A DNA stretch of 37,061 nt from a virus: IMG/VR virus record IMGVR_UViG_3300036820_000641, positions 1 through 37,061 of that record. One strand, 5' to 3'. Under the pieces are notes generated by a model, which made no database searches, was not told where the DNA came from, and saw nothing but the letters and a program-made list of their open reading frames with translations. Below are positions 8,271-17,047 of this stretch, in pieces. The position numbers and the translations under genes are program-made. The stretch's first letter is position 1, and each line of letters opens with the position of its first letter.

Positions 8271-11010
8271 TCGCCACCTGCTTGATCACGGTTCGCAGCG
8301 TGCCGTTCCCCGATACGTCTTTACTCACCGCATTAACCACAAATGCGCTGGTGGGCCTGACTTCGAGCTGGACTATATGCTGCGTCGGCTGAGCCTGGCC
8401 GGAGTTTTGCGCACCTCCGGAAGCTCCCACGTTGATAGTCGCCGGGTTGACGTTCGTAGAAGACGAGCCGGAAGACGCCGGCGAGGCGGCCGCGCTCGGC
8501 GCCGCGCTCGATGAACTCGACGCCCCCGAAAGAGCGCCACCGAGGGCCGCGAGAGCGGCTCCCGCAGCTATCGCTTCGATGCCGGTGGCGAAATTCGCGC
8601 CCATCAGCCGGCCGGTAAGCGTCAGCGCCGCCGCGCACTCCGCCACGCCAGTCTGAATTAACATGACCCCCATGTGTGTGAACATCTGCCCGATCATCGA
8701 AACAAACGACGCCAGCAGTTTCTTGCCTGCGTTATCCTGCCCACTCGTCAAATCCGAGAAGAAGGTACTGAATGACTGCCCCGCCTGGGACGAGAACTGC
8801 TTGACCTGATTTTTCATCTGGGTCATGGCGTCCTGGAAGGGGTGAAAGGTCATCTTGTTGAGCTTGTCCAGCTCAACCTGCAGTTTGTCGATCTGATTGA
8901 GTTGGTCCGTACTGATAATCGGCTGCGCCTTAAGTTCGGCGAGCTTCTTTTTTATGGTGTCGATTACAGCCGGAAGCTGACCCAGCACCGCCGCGGCGGT
9001 CTGCCCCGAAATGGTCCCTTTTGCGGCCATCTGGACAGCCTGCTGAATCTCCCTGGCCGTCGCGATCGCGTCCGAGATGGCCTTTTTCTCCTGCTCCTTG
9101 CGGAGTTGCTCGCGCTTTTGCGCCGCTTCCGCCTCCTGCCGAAGCTCCTCATTGTTGAGTTGCTGGATTGCGGTCAGATACTCATTATTCGCCTCGATTT
9201 GCAGTCGGATTGTCTCGGCACTATCGCCGCTGGAAAGCTCCTGTATCTTCTCCAGATGCTGCCGGAGTTGCTCTTCCGCCTTGCTGTATCCGGACGACGA
9301 GGCGTCGAGGAGTTGATTTTCAAAGTCGCGAACTTTCCCCAGGCGCTGCTGCTCGGCAGCATCGGCCTGAGCCTGCTCCTGATCGCGCGCCGCCTGGCGG
9401 CGCTGCCGGAACGCCGCCCATACTTCCTCTATCCCGGCGACTCGCTGAGTGGCCGTCAATTTGTCCAGCCGCGCGATCTCCGCGCCCGTTTTGGCTGCTT
9501 CCTCAAGTTCCTTTTGTTCCGGAGTAGCAACCGACTGGCTGTTCTGAAACATGATGCCGCGCAGCGTTTCGAGCTGCTGCGCCAGCGCCTTCGCCGATTC
9601 CTCGGCATCTCTGGAAGTATCTGCATTGGCTTTCAGCGCGCCATTTGCAGTGATTGTTTTCCCTCGCAGTGCTTCCATCTCGCCGGCGAGTTTGGCCGTT
9701 TGCGCCGCGAGATCGGAAGCCATCTTTGCGCCGTTGCCGACGCCGTCAAAGGAATGATTGAAACTGTTGTCGGCGAATTCCGCCACCGAGCGCATCTTGT
9801 CTTCGAACTTGCCGAGCCACTGCGCAGCCTCGCCGAACTTGCCCGATACATAGCCGAGCACGCCGACCATCCTGCCCAGAACATTCAACACAATCGCGCC
9901 GCCGCCCGCGAAGACATTTACGAAAGCGAAGAAGATCGCTTTGACGGCAGCCCAGACGTTTTCCCAGACCGGAGCGAAGAAAGCGATGTTTGAGGCCAGC
10001 GCAGCGATGGAGCGAAGCAGCGAAATCAAAGCGGCGTTCGTTGCCAGGGCGACTTGAGTTGACTTGTCGCCGGATACGGAAAGCCCCAGCAGTTGCTCCT
10101 GCAGATCCGCGAGAAGCGCCTGCAGGACGGAAGATTGTAATACCGCAGCGCCGAATTGATCGGTAAGGTCTTTCTGAGCGTTCTTCGCGGCCGTGAGCAC
10201 TTCGTCCAGCGTCAGATAGCTCGGCCCCAGCCGTTCCACGGCCTCGCTGGTCTTGCCCAGCAGTTCGTTGTAGAACGCCGTGAGTTTCGAACTGTCGGCG
10301 ATCTTGGACGCACTCACATCCATCTCGGACGCCATGGCGCTCACGGCGTCCGTTACCGCCAGATGGACGCCGATCGCCGGGCCGAGCGCGCGCGACTGTC
10401 CGCGGATAAGAGCTTCAGTGAGCGCGTCCTGCGCGGCTACGGCGTCCTTGCCCTGCGACTTGGCGAGACGGCCGACATTCTCCACCAGCTTGAGATATTG
10501 CTCGCCCTCCAGTGGCAACGCAGCAGACATAACGCGCGAAGCGTTACTCATCAGCTTTGTCGCCCCTACTTGTCCCTCCGTGGCATTTCGAAGCGCAACG
10601 AGCGAGACGGCCTGATTACCAGCGGCGGCCGTCAGTGCGTCGAAGGACTGCTTAACCTGGAAATATTCGGAGGCTTCCCTTACAGTCTCCGCCACAAAAT
10701 CCGCGCCTGCCTTTGCTGCGCGAATGAAGACTTCAGTCGCCGCGATCCCGAATGCGGCTGCCCCAAGGCTCATTTTTTTGAACGAGCTGTCACTCTCATC
10801 GGCCGCTTTGGATAACTGCGACCGCCACGACTCCAGCGAACCCACGGTCGATTCAAATGCCGCATCGATCCCGGCGGCGGCCGCCGCGCCGCCGTCCTTC
10901 ATCGAGGAGAAGGCATTCTGCATCAGTTTGCGCGTGTTCTCGACTCCGGCTTCAATGCCGTCCTCATACTTTGACCGGAGAACCGCCTCAACTGTGTTAT
11001 TCGCTGCCAT
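8263..11010 (-). CDS. Tail tape measure protein
   Basis: A 915-residue protein with the expected tape-measure composition: Ala-rich helices at the start (GGAAAAAGIDAAFE), two hydrophobic segments near 335-380 (LLRSIAALASNIAFFAPVW and FFAFVNVFAGGGA), a long Glu/Gln/Lys-rich coiled coil about 470-690, further hydrophobic Ala/Gly helices near 790-840, and a low-complexity Ser/Ala stretch (~845-870). It sets tail length and may help DNA entry. By the usual ~1.5 angstroms per residue, the tail would be roughly 130-140 nm, an estimate only. It follows the G/GT chaperone genes and precedes gpM, as in lambda-type tails. The start ATG at 11010 has a weak Shine-Dalgarno. Confidence 0.9.
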   Translation of the reverse strand: MAANNTVEAVLRSKYEDGIEAGVENTRKLMQNAFSSMKDGGAAAAAGIDAAFESTVGSLESWRSQLSKAADESDSSFKKMSLGAAAFGIAATEVFIRAAKAGADFVAETVREASEYFQVKQSFDALTAAAGNQAVSLVALRNATEGQVGATKLMSNASRVMSAALPLEGEQYLKLVENVGRLAKSQGKDAVAAQDALTEALIRGQSRALGPAIGVHLAVTDAVSAMASEMDVSASKIADSSKLTAFYNELLGKTSEAVERLGPSYLTLDEVLTAAKNAQKDLTDQFGAAVLQSSVLQALLADLQEQLLGLSVSGDKSTQVALATNAALISLLRSIAALASNIAFFAPVWENVWAAVKAIFFAFVNVFAGGGAIVLNVLGRMVGVLGYVSGKFGEAAQWLGKFEDKMRSVAEFADNSFNHSFDGVGNGAKMASDLAAQTAKLAGEMEALRGKTITANGALKANADTSRDAEESAKALAQQLETLRGIMFQNSQSVATPEQKELEEAAKTGAEIARLDKLTATQRVAGIEEVWAAFRQRRQAARDQEQAQADAAEQQRLGKVRDFENQLLDASSSGYSKAEEQLRQHLEKIQELSSGDSAETIRLQIEANNEYLTAIQQLNNEELRQEAEAAQKREQLRKEQEKKAISDAIATAREIQQAVQMAAKGTISGQTAAAVLGQLPAVIDTIKKKLAELKAQPIISTDQLNQIDKLQVELDKLNKMTFHPFQDAMTQMKNQVKQFSSQAGQSFSTFFSDLTSGQDNAGKKLLASFVSMIGQMFTHMGVMLIQTGVAECAAALTLTGRLMGANFATGIEAIAAGAALAALGGALSGASSSSSAAPSAAASPASSGSSSTNVNPATINVGASGGAQNSGQAQPTQHIVQLEVRPTSAFVVNAVSKDVSGNGTLRTVIKQVANG

Positions 11011-11136
11011 ATAATCAGCTCAGGATGCTTGCCTTGGCCATCGTCGTCTTCTTCGCCGCCGTATTAGCCTGGCGGGTCGTCGCGAAGACGGCGTTGCGGG
11101 CCGCTGTCCTCGCGATCGATCTGGCGATTGCGCCTC

Positions 11137-11861
11137 TCAGACTGATGCTTTGGGCATTGCGGCTTCGATGTCCCTCACTTCGTAAAACCGCGTGATTACC
11201 GCGATTGCCTGCCAGTCCTCGAATCCCAACCCTTCTCCGCTCAGGTCGTAACCCGCTTTGTGCCAGCCATAGAGACGCGTCAGGTTGTCCGTCCAGGTCC
11301 TGAACTCCCACGGGAAGTGGGCTTCCAGCTTGCGGAATTTGCAGATCCGGCAGTAACCTTCGTCGTCCCGATTGATGGCTGGACATTCGTCGCACGTCTT
11401 TTCCTGTTCGGCGTAATCGGCCTGGAGATAGTCGAGAACCAGCGCCGCTAGTTTTTTGTTGCGCCTTCGTCTTCGCCCACGTTGGCGGAATCCTCAAATT
11501 GCTGGGCGGCGCTGGATTTCCAGCTCAACGGGATCAGATCCTTCCACGACTGGACCGGCTCGCCCTGAATTCCCGACCAGTAAGTCTTGTCCTGATCTTC
11601 GAGCACCGTCCGCGCGTTCAGCGGCTTTTCCACGCCGTCCGCGCCCACGTAGGTCGCGTTCTCGATGTCGATAGCGATCTTGTCGATGAATTCCTGCCGC
11701 GCTTCATAGACATGGGATTTCACCTTGTTGCGTTTCGTCTCGAAGCGCGCGTTGAGAAATTTGCTGAGTTCGGCGGCCGAGGGAACCCGGCACACGAAAA
11801 CAACTGTTTCGCCGCTCACATCGACGGCGATTCTGCGATTGGGGGATGCTGCTAATGGCAT
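11137..11861 (-). CDS. Frameshifted tail assembly chaperone (GT-like), 241 aa
   Basis: Ribosomes translating the chaperone gene meet A AAA AAC just before its TAG. A -1 slip there continues into an open frame of 104 further codons with no start codon of its own, ending TGA at 11137-11139. The extension begins KLAALVLDYLQADYAEQEK and carries CDEC, then CRIC about 11 residues later, a four-cysteine zinc-binding-like pattern, followed by aromatic-rich sequence (FPWEFRTWTDNL, LYGWHKAGYDL). Position, slippery site and size match lambda G/GT, where the T domain links the tape measure to the tail tube subunit. The frameshift itself is inferred, but the uninterrupted coding-like frame supports it strongly. 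Confidence 0.82.
11448..11861 (-). CDS. Tail assembly chaperone (G-like), 137 aa
   Basis: I place the start at ATG 11859-11861, preceded by GAGGAG nine bases upstream, rather than a more distal in-frame start whose extra 20 residues look non-coding. The protein contains GETVVFVCRVPSAAE, a basic segment ETKRNKVKSHVYEAR and an acidic C-terminus ending GEDEGATKN, a composition usual for siphophage chaperones that coat the tape measure before tail polymerisation. The stop TAG follows directly after the slippery heptamer. It lies between the hydrolase gene and the tape measure, so the hydrolase has been inserted between tail tube and chaperone genes that are normally close. Confidence 0.75.
   Translation of the reverse strand: MPLAASPNRRIAVDVSGETVVFVCRVPSAAELSKFLNARFETKRNKVKSHVYEARQEFIDKIAIDIENATYVGADGVEKPLNARTVLEDQDKTYWSGIQGEPVQSWKDLIPLSWKSSAAQQFEDSANVGEDEGATKN
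11451..11457 (-). promoter_or_regulatory. Programmed -1 ribosomal frameshift site A AAA AAC
   Basis: The heptamer is in phase with the chaperone frame (codons AAA and AAC after ACA) and sits one codon before the TAG at 11448-11450. A AAA AAC follows the X XXY YYZ rule for -1 slippage. The reading frame reached after slippage stays open for 104 codons and encodes a plausible domain. Whether a downstream stem or pseudoknot stimulates slippage was not established. Confidence 0.82.
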
Positions 11862-11889
11862 TGAACTGTTCTCCTCTTTTTCTAAAAAT

Positions 11890-13101
11890 TTAAAACGCCC
11901 AGCCCGCCGGATGGGGGCCAAGAATGAACTCGAAAGCGTTGCTGATTGCGGTGTCGTTTATTCCTGCGCCGAGCCCGCCCTCGTGCGTGGCATCGGCTCC
12001 GGTTGCAATAACATAAGTCGGCGTCATGGGGCTGCTCAGCGCGGCATATGCTGCCATCGTGCAGACTTCCTGTCCGCCCGCCCCCGAGTTCCACGTAGGT
12101 TGCACTATCGTGTCCGAAGCACCCCAAAGGAAGTACCAATTGGGACTGAGGAACGCGGCGTTGGCGTTCGTAATGTTCTGGCAGGGACTGCCGTGGAGCG
12201 CGGCATCATTCGCGCGTATAGTGGCAAGGACATTGCTGTCCAACTGCTGCTGTATGGCCTGCGTAAAGGGCGCGGCTCCATTGCCGTCGTAGCCGCTATT
12301 ACCGGAAGGCAACGCCCAGGACATCGCCGGCCAGAGAGACGCACCTACGAAGCCGCCGGAAGGATAGGCAGCCGGGGCCGTGCAGGTTCCCGATGTTCCG
12401 TAGAATGAATTACTCGTATTGCCAACAACCCAAGCTGTGTTTCCGCCCCACGACGGTCCCATCGCGGCGAGTATTGACGGAGCGACTTGCGGCCCTCCGG
12501 AAATAAGGCTCGGAAGGTTTGCGAGAACCCACCAGGCTGCGCACTTGGCGTCCTGTGCGCCGGCCGGAAATGTGTTCGTGCCTATTGCCGTGGCGAGACG
12601 ATAATCGACCATGACGATGCCGACCCCGACGCCTCCGAGCCGATTCCGCCGCCGCGCATATTTTTGGACCGATTCGACGGCAACCAGCGGGGTGTCTCCG
12701 GCCCCGAAGCAGCCCTCCCGATACCCCCCGAATCCGCCGCCCCCGTGGTAGCAGATCACCCACTGGATTCCGGCCAGATCAACGTTGGTGGGCCAGAACA
12801 CGTCCAGGCAGTCGACATTCCCAAAGGTTGCACCTGTTGTGCAGGGAAAATCGGAGTCGTAGATTTGAGCGAATAGGCAACTCACCGAGGATGTGGTGCC
12901 GTCCGCATACATGATGGTTGTGTTGGGGATACTGTACGGCGTTGAAGAGCTTGCCGCCGCTCCGCAGTCAACCCATGGTGCGATTCCGGTGTGGGGATCG
13001 ACGGCCGGGCAGCCGCTCTGGTCGTTACGGTTGCAGCCTGAGCCGAACGCGGAAGGCACGGAGGCAAGAGCGAAAAACAAGATCAGCAGTGGGCTTTTCA
13101 T
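11890..13101 (-). CDS. Secreted alpha/beta hydrolase (esterase/lipase-like)
   Basis: A 403-residue protein with a Sec-type signal peptide (MKSPLLILFFALASVPSAFG). It shows the alpha/beta-hydrolase set: oxyanion-loop HGGGG at 119-123, MVDYRLA at 164-170, nucleophile elbow GPSWG with Ser217, a candidate acid at Asp330 (WGASD) and a candidate base at His373 (ATHEGG). Many cysteines (about 13) fit an exported, disulphide-bonded enzyme. It starts two bases after the stop of the collagen-like gene and precedes the tail chaperone, so it is transcribed with the tail. It may deacylate a surface polymer during adsorption or change the lysogen's surface; both are inferences. The substrate cannot be read from sequence. 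Confidence 0.72.
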   Translation of the reverse strand: MKSPLLILFFALASVPSAFGSGCNRNDQSGCPAVDPHTGIAPWVDCGAAASSSTPYSIPNTTIMYADGTTSSVSCLFAQIYDSDFPCTTGATFGNVDCLDVFWPTNVDLAGIQWVICYHGGGGFGGYREGCFGAGDTPLVAVESVQKYARRRNRLGGVGVGIVMVDYRLATAIGTNTFPAGAQDAKCAAWWVLANLPSLISGGPQVAPSILAAMGPSWGGNTAWVVGNTSNSFYGTSGTCTAPAAYPSGGFVGASLWPAMSWALPSGNSGYDGNGAAPFTQAIQQQLDSNVLATIRANDAALHGSPCQNITNANAAFLSPNWYFLWGASDTIVQPTWNSGAGGQEVCTMAAYAALSSPMTPTYVIATGADATHEGGLGAGINDTAISNAFEFILGPHPAGWAF

Positions 13102-13103
13102 GG

Positions 13104-14621
13104 TTAATTGGGGAAATACCCGGAAGCGCCGATCAACGACGCCGAGTTACCCGCCTGCGTCGTCTGGTTATAGAGAACATTCGGGTAGAGGCTTCCTGTA
13201 GTGGCAATCCCGGTAACGATGCCGGATAGCTGGTTGCCCCGGACCTGACCATTTGAAGCGTTCCAGAATCCGTTGCTTCCCGCTCCGCAGGAAAGCGTAC
13301 CCGGCGTGCTCACGATGCAATCCACCACGATTTCCCAGTTGCATACGCCGCTTGCGAAGCACAGCGTGGCCGTGAGGTAGTCGGTCAAAGCGACACAGCC
13401 GGTGCCTGCTCCGGTGCATAGCGCCGAATTAAACGACGCACTGGAATTGGTGCTGCTTACGGTCTGATCTACTTTGAATCGCAGTAGAAACTCGCGGCCT
13501 GTCGTAAGGGCGCTTGCAGGGAAATTGACGCCGCTGTTCATGGCAAACGGCTGGTTAGCGCCGCTACTGCTCAGCTTGTCCGTGGTGTCCGAAGCGTTCG
13601 CGAATGCCGCGAACATCGCGTTTTTGGCAAAGCAGTTGGTTACCTGCGCGCAGGTATAGTCCCCGGTACCTGCGACGACAGCGCCAGTCCGCGGCGATCC
13701 CGATGGTCCGAAGCTGCTGACGCCGCTCGCGCCACCTGCAGCCGCATTAAAGCCGGGCCAAATAAGCACCGTGAAAGTCGCGTTTGCCGCAGCTCCGGTG
13801 TCGGCAGTGCCGATTACCCATCCGCTGGAGGGAGCCGTTGCGCCCGCGTCTCCGCATCGACCACCGGTGGTCGGCGAATTGACAACGAAATGACCTTGCG
13901 TGACGCCAGCGGAATCTGCCTGGCAGGTCGCCGTGCCCGCCACGGCGACGGTCGGGCTGTCGGCCGTTCCGGCCCCACTCACGACAATTCCAACCGGAAT
14001 GGCGGTGTCGCTTGTTGTGGCGTTTACAAAGCTGCCGGATACCAGTTTCACGGTGCCGTTTAGCGTGGTGCCCGTGCCGGCATCGTTAGGTATGCTCGTT
14101 ACTACATTGCCTGTTCCGGCCGCCCCCGCGGCTCCCGTTGGACCTGTGGCTCCCGTTGGTCCGGTAGGCCCGGTCGCTCCTGTCGGTCCTACAGGCCCCA
14201 GCGCACGATGCCCGGCGTAATTCGATCCATCCGTCCAGATTGTCCAACCGTCCGCGTTCGAACCACTGAGGGCAACTATCGCGGTGGGCGCGCTCGCTGA
14301 GTTATTGAGAGTCAGCCCGTTCAGCGCGATCGAAAGAGTGGTCGAAGTGCTCCAATTAACCAGGCCGAACGGGCATGAGTCTATTGGCGGATTCACAAGC
14401 GTGACAGTCAGCGAAGAACCGTTGAATGGCACCATCTTTCCGCACCAACCCGACTGGACCGTTTGCGATGTCGTATAGACCGGCAGAAAGTCGCCCAGTC
14501 CGGCCGCTGGTCCGGTTGGACCGGCCGGCCCCTGAGGACCGGTTGGACCCGCTCCGCCGCTTGGGAACGGCGCCTGTGCAAACAGGGATACCGAAAAGAG
14601 AAGAATCCCGATGCCCTTCAT
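13104..14621 (-). CDS. Signal-peptide-bearing collagen-like tail/surface protein
   Basis: The 505-residue protein begins with a signal peptide (MKGIGILLFSVSLFAQ) followed at once by GPTGPQGPAGPTGPA, and a second collagen-like Gly-X-Y tract lies near residues 140-170 (repeats of GPTGPTGAT). Such tracts form triple helices in phage fibres and bacterial surface filaments. The remainder is Gly/Ser/Thr/Ala-rich and predicted beta, with few charged residues. Its ATG directly follows the TGA of the preceding gene. The location in the tail operon argues for a fibre or appendage, while the signal peptide argues for export in the lysogen. These cannot be separated from sequence alone. Confidence 0.68.
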   Translation of the reverse strand: MKGIGILLFSVSLFAQAPFPSGGAGPTGPQGPAGPTGPAAGLGDFLPVYTTSQTVQSGWCGKMVPFNGSSLTVTLVNPPIDSCPFGLVNWSTSTTLSIALNGLTLNNSASAPTAIVALSGSNADGWTIWTDGSNYAGHRALGPVGPTGATGPTGPTGATGPTGAAGAAGTGNVVTSIPNDAGTGTTLNGTVKLVSGSFVNATTSDTAIPVGIVVSGAGTADSPTVAVAGTATCQADSAGVTQGHFVVNSPTTGGRCGDAGATAPSSGWVIGTADTGAAANATFTVLIWPGFNAAAGGASGVSSFGPSGSPRTGAVVAGTGDYTCAQVTNCFAKNAMFAAFANASDTTDKLSSSGANQPFAMNSGVNFPASALTTGREFLLRFKVDQTVSSTNSSASFNSALCTGAGTGCVALTDYLTATLCFASGVCNWEIVVDCIVSTPGTLSCGAGSNGFWNASNGQVRGNQLSGIVTGIATTGSLYPNVLYNQTTQAGNSASLIGASGYFPN

Positions 14622-15035
14622 TCAGTAAGTCCCCGTCATGTAGCCGTTGAGTCCCGCGCCGTCGGCAACCCACCTGACGCCGCCTTCGCAAGACACCCCA
14701 TCCGCGGGGAGCTGCACGGGAACGTTATTCGCGCCGGCGGTGTACCCCGGAATGGTCGCCTTCACGAAGATGGTTCCCGTCGTCTTGCAGGTGACAGTGA
14801 CTGTGACCGAAGTCGAAGCGTTAGTGTTGACAAACCAAATGCTCCTGACGATGACTCGCGACTGCCTGTCCGCCGAGGGGGTCATTGCATCGGCGATAGT
14901 GGTCGGAACCGCGGCGAGCGGAATGTAATCGTGATGCGTGACGGCGTCCGGCATAGCGGCTTGCTGGGCGAGGAGCGGTGAAGCGATCAGCGAAGCGACC
15001 GCAAGAGTGAAAGCGAATAAGAGCAGGAATCGCAT
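14622..15035 (-). CDS. Small exported beta-rich protein
   Basis: A 137-residue protein with a clear signal peptide (MRFLLLFAFTLAVASLIAS, then PLLAQ) and a mature region of alternating beta-type strands (VIVRSIWFVNTNASTSVTVT, VKATIPGYTAGAN). Two cysteines (in VTCKTTG and VSCEGG) could form a disulphide. I do not recognise a family; the fold could be a small sandwich or adhesin-like domain. A strong AAGGAG precedes the ATG. It opens a group of three contiguous genes with signal peptides placed just after the tail tube gene, and the next gene begins immediately after its stop. Confidence 0.6.
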   Translation of the reverse strand: MRFLLLFAFTLAVASLIASPLLAQQAAMPDAVTHHDYIPLAAVPTTIADAMTPSADRQSRVIVRSIWFVNTNASTSVTVTVTCKTTGTIFVKATIPGYTAGANNVPVQLPADGVSCEGGVRWVADGAGLNGYMTGTY

Positions 15036-15050
15036 GTTTGTTTTCTCCTT

Positions 15051-16064
15051 TCAGGCCGTGGCCAGATAGCTGTGCGCGAAAAGGTTCGTTACCCGGATAT
15101 CGCACCCGCCGAAGGTCGGATCGCTGAGGACGGCGAACTTGCCCGCGATTTTGAGAATTCCATCCGCGACGCCTTTCTTCGTATCCTTGAAGACCGCACG
15201 CGGCAGCACGATATCCACCGTGTAATTCGCGGCGCCATTGGCGACGCCTCCGACAATCGGGATGTGAACCACATACTCGGTTCCAGCGAGCAGGGCGGCG
15301 CGCTGGGAACGATCTTCGAGTTCGATCTCAGCATCCAGTTCTACGGAATAGGTCAGGCCGCGGCGAATCGCTCCGACATTGCCGGTTGAATCGCCGACGT
15401 TATATTTGCCCTTTCCGTTGTTTTTGAACGCGAACTTGAAATTAACGAGCTGAGCGGAAATCGCCGTCGCGCCGGTGACGGCCGTCCCGTCGTAAGCTCC
15501 GCCCATCGCGAAGTTGCAATCGCCATAAGCGAGATACGATTCCGGATTCGCGGCGGGCTTCGCAGTGGCATCCGCGCCTTCGGATGCGCGGCCCATCAGA
15601 TCGGCCTCAAACTCCACAAACTGCCCGCGGGAGCCCGACAGCGTAAATCCGGTGCACGCCACGCCGGGATATGCAAACTGACTGCTGCCGTCGTTTTCCA
15701 CCAGCGTCCGATAGGGAAGCTCCACTATCCCGCTGTTCATCTGCAGCTTGTGACTGTAAGCCGTGGTCGCGCCGACGACGGTCGCCGTGTCTTCGCCCAT
15801 CGCCATGGAGGCGAAGAGCGCTACCACCGTGGGCGTCGCCTTGCATTTGTGCTTCCCCGAGAACTTCATATTGAGGAGCTTATGTTTCGTCGGCAGCAGG
15901 CTCCCCGTGATTTCCGTCGTGTTCTCGAAGAACGTCTCCGGATCGGGCTCCATCAGATCGGTTCCCTCGAAATTGAGCAGCTCCGTGACGGGCTGGGCCG
16001 TGCCGATCGCCGTCTGGCAGAGGTCCGAAACCGCCCGCCAGCCGCCGGTTAATGATTGAGGCAT
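15051..16064 (-). CDS. Major tail tube protein
   Basis: The 337-residue protein follows the tail terminator and precedes the tail tip genes, the position of the tail tube subunit. The N-terminus (NFEGTDLMEPDPETFFENTT) and FTLSGSRGQFVEFEADLMGR (~150) resemble siphophage tube proteins, which form stacked hexameric rings. The sequence is beta-rich with alternating hydrophobic strands and a basic NNGKGKYNVGD loop. The start is supported by AAGGAG ten bases upstream. The family call is based on composition, order and these motifs rather than a catalytic signature. Function is structural. Confidence 0.72.
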   Translation of the reverse strand: MPQSLTGGWRAVSDLCQTAIGTAQPVTELLNFEGTDLMEPDPETFFENTTEITGSLLPTKHKLLNMKFSGKHKCKATPTVVALFASMAMGEDTATVVGATTAYSHKLQMNSGIVELPYRTLVENDGSSQFAYPGVACTGFTLSGSRGQFVEFEADLMGRASEGADATAKPAANPESYLAYGDCNFAMGGAYDGTAVTGATAISAQLVNFKFAFKNNGKGKYNVGDSTGNVGAIRRGLTYSVELDAEIELEDRSQRAALLAGTEYVVHIPIVGGVANGAANYTVDIVLPRAVFKDTKKGVADGILKIAGKFAVLSDPTFGGCDIRVTNLFAHSYLATA

Positions 16065-16082
16065 CGTGAAATTCTCCTTTTC

Positions 16083-16556
16083 TTACGCCAATGGCGTGAT
16101 CTTCGTTATTTTTGCGGCCGTGGTTCCCACCGCGAAGCAGTGCGGATCATCCTGCAGCGTCGTTACGCTCGACGTAACGTTGCCAAACAGCAGCGTGTTA
16201 TTGCCGATCGTGTTGCTCGATCGCCGGAGACGGTCCAGTACATCTTCAATGGCTTCCTGCAGCCCCTTGGCCGCGAGCTGCGCATCCTTGCGATTCAGCG
16301 CCTTCGTGATGACCACAATAGAAACCGGAATTTCATGCTGTGTTTCCGAAGCCGTGAACGGGCTCCGTTGCGTCGGATCGAGCGTCGCGGAGAGATTGAC
16401 CGCGGGCAACTCGGTGGACCGGAATCCCTGTGTGAGCTTTTCTCCCGTAAACAGGCAGTCACGGATATCCGCCTCGAACGTCCTGACTGACGAAAGGCCG
16501 TCCTCGGCTTTTAACAGCGCAAGCAACGCGGCTTCCAGGTCGCTCTGTATGCTCAC
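16083..16556 (-). CDS. Putative tail terminator/completion protein
   Basis: This 157-residue protein begins with an amphipathic helix (IQSDLEAALLALLKAE) followed by strands including HEIPVSIVVITKA and a helix LAAKGLQEAIEDVLDRLR, a pattern shared by tail terminator and gp37-like proteins that cap the tail tube. It overlaps the upstream HK97-gp10-like gene by the ATGA junction and precedes the tube gene, the usual order in Mu-like and lambda-like modules. No diagnostic motif allows a firm family name. A neck protein is the main alternative. Confidence 0.55.
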   Translation of the reverse strand: MSIQSDLEAALLALLKAEDGLSSVRTFEADIRDCLFTGEKLTQGFRSTELPAVNLSATLDPTQRSPFTASETQHEIPVSIVVITKALNRKDAQLAAKGLQEAIEDVLDRLRRSSNTIGNNTLLFGNVTSSVTTLQDDPHCFAVGTTAAKITKITPLA

Positions 16557-17047
16557 GCGATTCCTTTCGCCAGCTCCTCGCGCACGATGACCTCGTAGCG
16601 CGGGATAAACTGCCGGATCGCATTAGCGAACGGCGCGCGGGCCTGCATCCCCTGAATGACGGCACGCTTACGAATCAGGGCTTTGCCGTTGCCGTCGAAC
16701 GCGCCCCACCACAGGGCCTTCTTGTTCGTCGGCAGAATCGTGATCGGCTGGCCCTTCGGACCGAAGACGCCCGTTCCTTCTTCGAGGTACCGCGCGTATT
16801 CGAGCGGCGTGCCGACGCGGCCTTCACCGATGTCATTGGAGATTTGCTGAATCAGCGCCGTGATCGACCGGACATATGTGCTGGTCTTCTTCGGGGCCAG
16901 ATCCTGCACCAGCGCGAGAAATTCGAAGACGCCGCGCTTCAGCGCGCTCGCCGGGACGCGGCGGATCGTCGAACCACGCTCCGTGAGGAGCTGGTTAACC
17001 TGAGCGCTCAGCTCGTCCGGATCGTCGAATTGGAAGTCGGCAGGCAT
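16553..17047 (-). CDS. HK97-gp10-like head-tail/virion morphogenesis protein
   Basis: A 164-residue protein with the hallmark segment LEYARYLEEGTGVFGPKGQ (~90-108), the Y-x-x-x-x-E-x-G-T region common to HK97-gp10-like neck and virion morphogenesis proteins, followed by KKALWWGAF and basic helices. It begins with an acidic segment (DDPDELSAQ). It lies between the endolysin gene and the tail terminator candidate, and its stop overlaps the next start. The protein probably helps join head and tail. It is slightly longer than the typical ~130 residues of the family. Confidence 0.7.
   Translation of the reverse strand: MPADFQFDDPDELSAQVNQLLTERGSTIRRVPASALKRGVFEFLALVQDLAPKKTSTYVRSITALIQQISNDIGEGRVGTPLEYARYLEEGTGVFGPKGQPITILPTNKKALWWGAFDGNGKALIRKRAVIQGMQARAPFANAIRQFIPRYEVIVREELAKGIA

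Noticed and set aside
8842-9993. Plus-strand ORF of 383 codons
   Set aside because: It is antisense to the coiled-coil part of the tape measure gene; Leu/Arg-rich shadow composition.
10857-11195. Plus-strand ORF with a hydrophobic C-terminal half that looks like a membrane protein
   Set aside because: It is antisense to the tape measure start and chaperone end; the hydrophobicity arises from the opposite strand.
11015-11497. 160-residue minus-strand ORF rich in Arg and Ser
   Set aside because: It overlaps the frameshift extension in another frame and has a shadow-like composition; the -1 frame is the coding one.
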